Positions 1 through 8,680 of a stretch of 20,883 nucleotides of DNA are shown here, one piece after another. A program made the translations under genes and the position numbers. Origin of the DNA: an uncultured Eubacteriales bacterium (GTDB taxonomy: Bacteria; Bacillota; Clostridia; Oscillospirales; Oscillospiraceae); contig URSX01000022.1 in NCBI GenBank assembly GCA_900550615.1, forward strand, positions 1 to 20,883, in the 5' to 3' direction. How positions within the stretch are numbered: the first letter of the stretch is position 1; the number at the start of each line of letters is the position of its first letter. The notes beneath the pieces were generated by a model. It saw nothing but the letters and a program-made list of their open reading frames with translations. It did not search any database and was not told the origin of the DNA.

Positions 1-3241
<3,241 letters not shown>

Positions 3242-3257
3242 GACGTTTTCCTTTCTG

Positions 3258-4412
3258 TTACAGGCTCTCGACGAATTCCTTCATGCGCCGCAGGCCCTCG
3301 CGGATATTGTCCTCGCTGGTAGCATAAGCCAGGCGGACGAAGCCCTCGCCGCCCTCGCCGAAGCCGGTGCCGGGCACCACCACCACATGCTTCTCCTTCA
3401 GCAGCCGCATGGCAAACTCCCGGGAGGGGATGCCCAGCTTGGAGATGTTGGGGAAGGCGTAAAATGCGCCCTTGGGCATCAGGCAGCTGACGCCCTTCAT
3501 ATCGTTGAGGCCCTCCACAATGATCTCACGGCGGCGGCGATACTGACGCTTCATCTCCTCCACGCACTCCTGGCTGCCGTTCAGCGCGGCCACGCCGCCC
3601 CACTGCATGCCCTCGTTCACGGAAGACAGCACGTTTTCCAGCAGCTTGGTCATTACCACGATAACCTCCTCCGGCGCCACCGCCCAGGCCAGGCGCATGC
3701 CGGTCATGGCGTAGGTCTTGGAGAAGCCGTCCACCACCACGGTGCGCTCCTTCATGCCGGGGAAGCCGGCGATGCTGGTGTAGGGCTCAGCGTCCCACAG
3801 CAGCTCACGGTAGATCTCATCGGTGAGGATGTACAGGTCGTTTGCCTTGGCAAAGTCTGCGATCTGGCGTAGGTTGTCGGCGCTGGCCACGCCGCCGGTG
3901 GGGTTGGACGGGGAGTTCAGCAGAATCATCTTGGTCTTGGGCGTAAGGGCCGCCTGCAGGTCAGCCACATCGTACATGAAGCCGTTTTCCTCCTTCAGGT
4001 GGATAGGCACAGGCACCGCGCCCACCTGCATCATCAGGCCCACATAGTTGGCCCAGCCCGGATCCGGCACCAGAACCTCGTCGCCGATATCCAGCATGGC
4101 GGTGCAGGCCAGGTTCAGCATGCTGATGGCGCCGGCGCCGATGAGAACCTCGCTGGGCTTATAGTCCAGGCCCCGTCTCTTGTAAAGATCAGACACCGCC
4201 TGCCGCAGAGCCGGGATGCCCGCGTTGGGGGTATAGTGCGTCTCGCCCCGCTGCAGGGAGGCCACCGTTGCGTCGATGACGTGCTGAGGGGCGGTGAAAT
4301 CCGGCTCGCCCAGGGCGAAGCTGATGACATTATCCAGCCCCGTCTGCAGGGCGAACATCTCGCGGATAACGGAATGGGGCGTTTTCTGACTCTTATTGGA
4401 AATGAATGACAT
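3258..4412 (-). CDS. PLP-dependent class I/II aminotransferase (AspC/AlaT-like)
   Basis: A 384-aa cytosolic fold-type I aminotransferase that moves an amino group between an amino acid and a 2-oxoacid. Visible signatures are the N-terminal SFALGEPDF (31-39), NPTGG (170-174), TDEIY (197-201, Asp for the PLP pyridine nitrogen), the PLP-lysine motif SKTYAMTGMRLAW with Lys232, and a C-terminal FVRLAYA with the likely carboxylate-binding Arg. I chose the ATG at 4410-4412 because the protein from MSFIS onward matches the family and an AAAGGA lies 11 nt upstream. The in-frame ATG at 4478 would add 22 residues with no family character and would start inside a candidate RNA hairpin. The gene sits between a DAACS transporter and PFOR, with 16 bp to PFOR, so an amino acid whose 2-oxoacid feeds PFOR (alanine to pyruvate) is a reasonable inference. 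Aspartate or another substrate cannot be excluded from sequence. Confidence 0.93.
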   Translation of the reverse strand: MSFISNKSQKTPHSVIREMFALQTGLDNVISFALGEPDFTAPQHVIDATVASLQRGETHYTPNAGIPALRQAVSDLYKRRGLDYKPSEVLIGAGAISMLNLACTAMLDIGDEVLVPDPGWANYVGLMMQVGAVPVPIHLKEENGFMYDVADLQAALTPKTKMILLNSPSNPTGGVASADNLRQIADFAKANDLYILTDEIYRELLWDAEPYTSIAGFPGMKERTVVVDGFSKTYAMTGMRLAWAVAPEEVIVVMTKLLENVLSSVNEGMQWGGVAALNGSQECVEEMKRQYRRRREIIVEGLNDMKGVSCLMPKGAFYAFPNISKLGIPSREFAMRLLKEKHVVVVPGTGFGEGGEGFVRLAYATSEDNIREGLRRMKEFVESL

Positions 4413-4468
4413 AGCGATCTCTATCCTTTCTATTTCGGTTTTACCGGGGGAGTTGTTGAGAGACAGGC

Positions 4469-4557
4469 GCGACACCACACGGAGCCTTGGTCACCCGGTC
4501 ACGCCGCATGGCAGCAATGCCTCATGCAGATTCCGGTGCGGCAGCGTGTGGTGTCGC
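4469..4557 (-). ncRNA. Candidate structured leader RNA ahead of the aminotransferase
   Basis: In the 167-nt gap between the transporter stop and the aminotransferase ATG, a perfect 13-bp inverted repeat (4545-4557 with 4469-4481, minus-strand arm GCGACACCACACG) closes a 63-nt interior. The interior can form further pairing, for example GCCGCA with TGCGGC. No U-tract follows, so it does not look like a terminator. It would lie in the 5' untranslated region of the aminotransferase-PFOR part of the transcript and could be an mRNA processing, stability or regulatory element. It matches no riboswitch class I recognise. Confidence 0.4.
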
Positions 4558-4579
4558 TTCTATTGTGAGGGGGTAAGTA

Positions 4580-5818
4580 TCAGGCGTTGAATCTTTCCTT
4601 GTCCAGGATGCCCAGGCGGTTGGCAATGCACACCATGCCGCAGCAGTCGCCGGTGACGTTCAGAGTAGTGGAGGCCACATCCAGCAGGACATAGACGCCG
4701 GCCACCATCGCGGTGACTTCCTCATTGGGCAGGCCCATGGTAGCCAGGCAGATGGAGCACATCACGATGCCGCCGCCGGGAACGCCGGCTGCACCGGCGG
4801 AGCAGACCACGCACATGACAACCATGAAGATGATCTGCCACACACTGAAGTGGACGCCGAAGGCGTGTGCCGCAAAGAGGGTGTAAACGGTGTACTCAAT
4901 GGCAGCGCCGTCCATGTTGATGGTAGCGGCGGGAGCGGCGCACAGGTTCACCACGTCGTCAGGCACGCCGTTCTTTTCCTTGGAGACCTCCATAGTCACA
5001 GGCAGGGTAGCTGCGCTGGACTGGGTGGAGAAAGCCATGAGGATGACGGAGACGATGTTCTTGAAGAACTTGATGGGGTTGACGCGGCCAAAGAGACGGA
5101 GCAGCAGGGGCAGGAACACCAGCATGTGCACCAGGGAGCCGCCCCACATGGTCAGCACCAGGCTGAAGATTTCCTTCAGGTTCTGAACGCCGGTGGTACC
5201 CACCAGGTTGGCAATCAAGCAGAACACGCCGTAGGGAGCCACCGTCATGATGACCTCGACCATTCTCTGCATAATGATGTTGCAGCCTTCCACCACCATG
5301 GCCACCAGATCCACAGCGTTGCTGTTCTTGCGCATCTGGGTGATCATGACACCGAAGAAGATTGCGAAAACGATGATCTGGACCAGGGTGCCGTTGGAGA
5401 GAGCGGCAAACACGTTATCGGGGACCCACTCCACAACACTCTCGACCATGTTGACCTGCTGGACGCTTTCGTCCACAGTCTCCTGCAGGACCAGGCCCTT
5501 GCCGGCGCCGCTGATGGTGATAGCCAGGCAGCCCAGCACACCGGCGATGGCGGAGCTGAGGAAGGTATACAGCAGGAACTGGCCGCCGATTTTCTTTAGC
5601 TTGACAATGTCAGCCACGTTGGCGATACCGGCGATGATGCTGAACAGCACCAGGGGATACACGCACATTTTCAGCAGGCGGATAAACAGTGTGCCGATAA
5701 AGGCAACATACGAGGCCTTCTCCTTAAAGATCAGGCCGGCGACCACGCCAAGCACCAGGGCAATGGCCAGCTTCACGGGGATGCTAAGCTTTTTCTTCTT
5801 AGCTTTTGTTTCACTCAT
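4580..5818 (-). CDS. DAACS-family sodium or proton:amino acid symporter, probably for neutral substrates
   Basis: A 412-aa polytopic membrane transporter of the dicarboxylate/amino acid:cation symporter family (GltP, DctA, GltPh, ASCT). Family marks, numbered from MSETK, are the serine-rich hairpin STQSSAATLP (264-273), NMDGAAIEYTVYTLFAA (from 301), GVPGGG (345-350) and the TM8 motif DVASTTLNVTGD (380-391). This last aligns without gaps to the GltPh segment D394-D405. Asp380, Thr384, Asn387 and Asp391 are kept, but the residue equivalent to Arg397, which holds the side-chain carboxylate of aspartate or glutamate, is Ser383. From family knowledge this argues for a neutral amino acid rather than a dicarboxylate. 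The ATG at 5816-5818 has a near-perfect AGGAGGA 6 nt upstream; the ATG 11 codons earlier does not. It is the first gene of the minus-strand operon and lies divergent to the IclR regulator. Confidence 0.92.
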   Translation of the reverse strand: MSETKAKKKKLSIPVKLAIALVLGVVAGLIFKEKASYVAFIGTLFIRLLKMCVYPLVLFSIIAGIANVADIVKLKKIGGQFLLYTFLSSAIAGVLGCLAITISGAGKGLVLQETVDESVQQVNMVESVVEWVPDNVFAALSNGTLVQIIVFAIFFGVMITQMRKNSNAVDLVAMVVEGCNIIMQRMVEVIMTVAPYGVFCLIANLVGTTGVQNLKEIFSLVLTMWGGSLVHMLVFLPLLLRLFGRVNPIKFFKNIVSVILMAFSTQSSAATLPVTMEVSKEKNGVPDDVVNLCAAPAATINMDGAAIEYTVYTLFAAHAFGVHFSVWQIIFMVVMCVVCSAGAAGVPGGGIVMCSICLATMGLPNEEVTAMVAGVYVLLDVASTTLNVTGDCCGMVCIANRLGILDKERFNA

Positions 5819-5860
5819 AACGGGTCCTCCTCTTTGTGTTTTTTTTCTCACTCATTTTTG

Positions 5861-5897
5861 ATTTCATAATGTGAAATTCATTATCGCACTGTGAAAT
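5861..5897. promoter_or_regulatory. Candidate IclR-family operator in the transporter leader
   Basis: A perfect inverted repeat ATTTCA-TAATG-TGAAAT (5861-5877) resembles IclR operators of the TGGAAATNATTTCCA kind. A second GTGAAAT follows exactly 20 bp later (5891-5897). ATTATCGCA also occurs twice 30 bp apart (5880-5888 and 5910-5918), the second copy overlapping the minus-strand -10. The position just downstream of the predicted start site fits repression of the transporter operon by the adjacent IclR protein. This is inferred from pattern and position. Confidence 0.5.
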
Positions 5898-5906
5898 CTT
5901 GTTTAT

Positions 5907-5935
5907 ATTATTATCGCATGATAGGAAAATGTCAA
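5907..5935 (-). promoter_or_regulatory. Sigma-A-type promoter of the transporter-aminotransferase-PFOR operon
   Basis: Read on the minus strand, TTGACA (5930-5935) is followed after 17 nt by AATAAT (5907-5912). That is a consensus -35 and a 5/6 -10 with ideal spacing. It gives a 5' untranslated region of about 80 nt before the ATG at 5818, and this leader contains the candidate IclR operator. Confidence 0.75.
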
Positions 5936-5971
5936 TCCCGCAATTTTGCCAAAAAATCTATGGGATTCATG

Positions 5972-6000
5972 TTGCAAAACGCCAAAAAAAGGGGTATGAT
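5972..6000 (+). promoter_or_regulatory. Sigma-A-type promoter of the IclR regulator
   Basis: TTGCAA (5972-5977), 17-nt spacer, TATGAT (5995-6000), about 35 nt before the IclR start codon. It lies back to back with the operon promoter on the other strand, leaving about 40 bp between the two -35 boxes. Confidence 0.7.
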
Positions 6001-6009
6001 ATGTATATA

Positions 6010-6025
6010 TTTTCATAATATGGAA
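6010..6025. promoter_or_regulatory. Candidate autoregulatory operator before the IclR gene
   Basis: TTTCATAATATGGAAA is an imperfect palindrome that shares the TTTCATAAT half and the overall layout with the palindrome at 5862-5876. It lies between the predicted transcription start and the ribosome binding site of the IclR gene, as expected for autorepression. Confidence 0.4.
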
Positions 6026-6035
6026 AGGGTCGTCC

Positions 6036-6809
6036 ATGAAAGACAACAACAATTCCGTCCAATCCATTGATCGTGTATTGGACATTTTGGAGGCGCTGTC
6101 CGCTGCGCCCCAGGGCCTTGCCCTGTCGGAGCTGGCGGCGGCCACCTCTCTCCACGCCAGCACCGCCCATCGGCTGCTGGCCTCCCTGGCAAATCGCGGC
6201 TATGTGCGCAAGGATCCGCAGAGCGGCAAGTACCGCCTGACTCTGCGGCTGTATGAGATCTCCCGGCGGGTCTCCTCCGTGCTGGATCTGTTCACCGCCT
6301 CCAAACCCATTTTGGAGACGCTGTCCAACGAGGTAAAGGAGGTCATCCATCTGGTGGAGCGGGACGGGAACGATGTGGTTTACCTGTACAAGATGGAGCC
6401 CTTTTCCCGGCCCATCAGCATCACCTCCTCCGTGGGCCTGCACAACCCCATGTACTGCACCGGCGTGGGAAAAAGCATCATGGCCTACCTGCCCGAGAAG
6501 GAGGTGCGCACCATTTGGGAGCAGACCCAGGTCGTCCGCTTCACGCCTAAGACCATCGCCACCTGGGAGGAGCTGCAGGCGGATCTGGCCCTCATTCGTC
6601 AGCGGGGCTACGCCATCGATGACGAGGAGCATGACCTGGGCGTTCGGTGTATCGCCGCACCCATTTACAGCTGGAACGGCACGCCCCTGGGCGCCATGAG
6701 CATCTCCGGCCCGGCGGTCCGCATGACCGACAGCGCCATTGCGGAATTTGCCCCCAAGCTGCTGCACACCGCCGGAGAGATCAGCGAATCCATGGGCTGG
6801 CGGCAGTGA
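6036..6809 (+). CDS. IclR-family transcriptional regulator
   Basis: A 257-aa protein with the two IclR domains. The N-terminal winged helix-turn-helix covers about residues 8-72 (VQSIDRVLDILEAL, then SELAAATSLHASTAHRLLASL as the helix-turn-helix). The C-terminal effector domain covers about 80-250, with the family hallmarks CTGVGKSIMA (141-150) and GYAIDDEEHDLGVRCIAAPI (191-210). Length is normal for the family. The ATG at 6036 follows GGAAAGGG at suitable distance. IclR proteins bind small carboxylates or related metabolites and usually control the adjacent divergent catabolic operon. Here that is the DAACS transporter, aminotransferase and PFOR, and palindromes of the right kind lie between them. 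The ligand cannot be named, but a 2-oxoacid or amino-acid-derived acid would fit. Confidence 0.94.
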   Translation: MKDNNNSVQSIDRVLDILEALSAAPQGLALSELAAATSLHASTAHRLLASLANRGYVRKDPQSGKYRLTLRLYEISRRVSSVLDLFTASKPILETLSNEVKEVIHLVERDGNDVVYLYKMEPFSRPISITSSVGLHNPMYCTGVGKSIMAYLPEKEVRTIWEQTQVVRFTPKTIATWEELQADLALIRQRGYAIDDEEHDLGVRCIAAPIYSWNGTPLGAMSISGPAVRMTDSAIAEFAPKLLHTAGEISESMGWRQ

Positions 6810-6883
6810 TGGAGCGGATACCTGGCGGCTGCTTGGAATAATCCGCAGGGAGGGCCGCTCCGCCTTTACAGAATCAGAAAAAA

Positions 6884-6920
6884 CCGCCGGGAAGCATTGT
6901 TTAACAACGCTTCCCGGCGG
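6884..6920 (-). terminator. Hairpin with U-tract on the minus strand
   Basis: A perfect 12-bp inverted repeat, CCGCCGGGAAGC (6884-6895) with GCTTCCCGGCGG (6909-6920). On the minus strand it is followed by TTTTTT, the form of an intrinsic terminator for leftward transcription. Its nearest leftward source is the structured element at 7005-7110 or the 465-aa surface gene. On the plus strand it lies about 75 nt after the IclR stop but has no T-tract. Confidence 0.6.
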
Positions 6921-6921
6921 G

Positions 6922-6956
6922 GTCAGCGTGTCGAAATTTTTTTTCGACACGCTGAC
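6922..6956. repeat. Perfect 15-bp inverted repeat with T5 loop
   Basis: GTCAGCGTGTCGAAA (6922-6936), loop TTTTT, TTTCGACACGCTGAC (6942-6956). On the plus strand it is followed by TAAGTTTTTG, so it may terminate the IclR transcript. It directly abuts the preceding hairpin and looks like a REP-type or terminator-type intergenic palindrome. Confidence 0.65.
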
Positions 6957-7004
6957 TAAGTTTTTGAGACTCTGAAAAAATTTTAAAAACGATTGATTTC
7001 GATG

Positions 7005-7110
7005 GTGAGGAAACCCGAGAAGGGGTTTTCTCACACACTCTTCCTTACCGTTATCGAAAATCCTACCACTTTATCGACAGCCAAAGCCTCCGGCATTTGC
7101 CGGAGGCTTT
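7005..7110 (-). ncRNA. Structured repeat element, copy B (candidate RNA)
   Basis: Read on the minus strand: stem P1 (7083-7110, 12 bp, 4-nt loop, ends AAAG/CTTT); stem P2 (7075-7081 with 7050-7056, core TGTCG/CGATAAC); the conserved line CGGTAAGGAAGAGTGTGTGAG; then stem P3 (7030-7034 with 7005-7009 as GTGAG/CTCAC, and AAACCC/GGGTTT inside). The right end of the window (20775-20883) carries the same order on the plus strand, with about 85% identity over the core. Function unknown. It could be a small RNA, a 3'-end element or a non-autonomous mobile repeat. Confidence 0.55.
7083..7110. terminator. 12-bp GC-rich hairpin usable as terminator
   Basis: AAAGCCTCCGGC (7083-7094), loop ATTT, GCCGGAGGCTTT (7099-7110). 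On the plus strand it is followed by CTGATTTTTT, a good intrinsic terminator for rightward transcription. On the minus strand it lies about 50 nt after the stop of the 465-aa gene with only a short TTT, so it is a weak terminator there. It is also P1 of the structured element. Confidence 0.6.
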
Positions 7111-7158
7111 CTGATTTTTTGCTATAAAATTCCCGTGGATATCACTGATCTGCTGCAA

Positions 7159-8556
7159 TTACTGACCGGCTGCTTTCCTTCTTCTCAGCAGAAGCAGCCC
7201 GGCCAGGGCGGCTCCGCTGCCGGCCAGAAGTACCGCCGCACTGCCTGCAGGGTCTCCGGTGGGTGGGTTTTCTGTCCCGCTGTCATGGCTTTCGCCGCCC
7301 GTTTCGCCGTCTTCCGCTTCATTGCCTGCGCCGCTGCTTCCGCCAACATTCATGTCCCCCGCATCGCCCTTTGCCTGGGGGGCGGCAGATAGATACAGCG
7401 CCGCTGCGCCGTCCTTTTCGTAGCCGTCTGCGCCGAAGCGGTAGCCCTCGGTGAGAGCCTCGGGCTCACTTCCGCCGGTGATCTGCAGCGTATCCGGCGT
7501 AAGCTCCAGCTTGGAGGCGTTGGTGTCGCCGTAGGCACTGAAAAGGCCATCCTGGACGGTGACGGAGGTTTCGCCGGCGCCACTCAGGCCGTAGCCCTGC
7601 TTACCGCCCATGCCTTGTGCGTTCACCTCACCGCCGTTGACCGCCAGCCGGGTATCCTTCAGGAACAGGCCCGTGCTGCTGCCGCCATCGGCAGACCCGC
7701 CGGCGGCCTTGAAGGTGGAGCTGTCAATCTCCACAAGGTCGGAGGCAAACATGCCGAAGCTCCTGTCTCTGGCGGTGCCGCCGTAGGCGCTGACGCTGGC
7801 GCCGTTCCAGGCGTGCAGGCGCCCGTAGATGCCGCAGCTCAGGTCACCCCTCCGGCCGGTGGCGGTGATGCTGCTGCCGTCCCCGATGTTGACCCTGCCG
7901 AAGATGGCAATGCTGTGCTGGTCGGTGCTCACGCCGCCCTTGGCGGTCAATGTGCCGCCCCCTTCCACCCGTACCTCACCTCCGAGGATGCCGTAGCGGG
8001 AGCAGAAGGAGGGGGCTTCGCCGCCGTCCACCACCAGGTTGGTATTCTTCACGGTCACGTTGCCATAGATGGCCGCGCCCTTGGTCTCGTGGGCCTTGTT
8101 GCCGGCATAGTGCACATACATGGTGCCCTCCGTCATGCCGGAAATGGTCAGCGTGCCGCTCTCCTGGTACCAGCCCAACCCCTCAATGGTGAGGGTGCCT
8201 ACGTCAGCCAGAACCAGATTTACATTGCCCAGGGCCTTCACGGTGGCTTTGGCGCCGCCCATAATGCGGCAGTCGCCCACGGCCACAACGGTGCAGTTGG
8301 CCGGCAGAATGAACATGTAGTCGCCGGTAACGGCGTCCGTGGTCACGTTCCGCAGGTACAGGGTCTGGCTGCTGTTTTCCCAGAACCACTGGTTGCCATA
8401 TTTGGGCGATACGCCCTGGTTGCTTGTGGCCTTTGACAGGTCAACGCCGGGCTGCTGTTCTGCGGCCCAGGCGGCCCCGGGCAGCAGGGAGAGCAGCAGC
8501 GCCGTGGCTGTCAGCAGGGAAAGCAGCCATTTCTTCAGGTGCATGTGTCTGGTCAT
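7159..8556 (-). CDS. Secreted surface protein with beta-helix repeats and sortase-type C-terminus
   Basis: A 465-aa exported protein of unknown specific function. Residues 1-31 are a signal peptide (MTRHMHLKKW, then a Leu/Ala-rich core, cleavage near AWA-AE). The body is made of short repeating strands rich in Gly, Val and Thr (GGEVRVEGGGTLTAKGG and similar), as in right-handed beta-helix proteins. Residues 430-465 form a sorting signal: NPPTGD, a hydrophobic segment, then RRRKAAGQ. NPPTG is a non-standard sortase motif. I chose the ATG at 8554-8556 because AGGAGG lies 7 nt upstream; the ATG seven codons earlier overlaps that ribosome binding site. It follows the 1977-aa surface gene on the same strand and is probably a functional partner or paralogue, with a terminator-like hairpin between them. 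Role is likely adhesion or envelope structure (inference). Confidence 0.88.
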   Translation of the reverse strand: MTRHMHLKKWLLSLLTATALLLSLLPGAAWAAEQQPGVDLSKATSNQGVSPKYGNQWFWENSSQTLYLRNVTTDAVTGDYMFILPANCTVVAVGDCRIMGGAKATVKALGNVNLVLADVGTLTIEGLGWYQESGTLTISGMTEGTMYVHYAGNKAHETKGAAIYGNVTVKNTNLVVDGGEAPSFCSRYGILGGEVRVEGGGTLTAKGGVSTDQHSIAIFGRVNIGDGSSITATGRRGDLSCGIYGRLHAWNGASVSAYGGTARDRSFGMFASDLVEIDSSTFKAAGGSADGGSSTGLFLKDTRLAVNGGEVNAQGMGGKQGYGLSGAGETSVTVQDGLFSAYGDTNASKLELTPDTLQITGGSEPEALTEGYRFGADGYEKDGAAALYLSAAPQAKGDAGDMNVGGSSGAGNEAEDGETGGESHDSGTENPPTGDPAGSAAVLLAGSGAALAGLLLLRRRKAAGQ

Positions 8557-8632
8557 ACTTGATCCTCCTTGTCGCATTGTGCCGTCGGCGGCCGGTTGTG
8601 CCGACCGTATTCGGCTATATAAAAATCTGTGC

Positions 8633-8665
8633 GAATGCCGGCATCCTCTTAGGGTGCCGGCATTC
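8633..8665 (-). terminator. Intrinsic terminator after the 1977-aa surface gene
   Basis: GAATGCCGGCA (8633-8643) pairs with TGCCGGCATTC (8655-8665), extended by three inner pairs to a stem of about 14 bp with loop TCTTA. On the minus strand it is followed by GCACAGATTTTTATA. It lies 16-48 nt past the stop codon of the large gene. Confidence 0.7.
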
Positions 8666-8680
8666 CGGCGTATTTCCGGT

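Noticed and set aside
4412..4478. Start of the aminotransferase at the ATG at 4478
   Set aside because: The extra 22 residues match no family sequence and lie partly within the inverted repeat; the ATG at 4412 has a usable ribosome binding site.
4469..4557. T-box riboswitch before the aminotransferase (TGGTGTCGCG resembles TGGNACCGCG)
   Set aside because: Two mismatches in the core, no antiterminator partner, no terminator and too little room for stem I.
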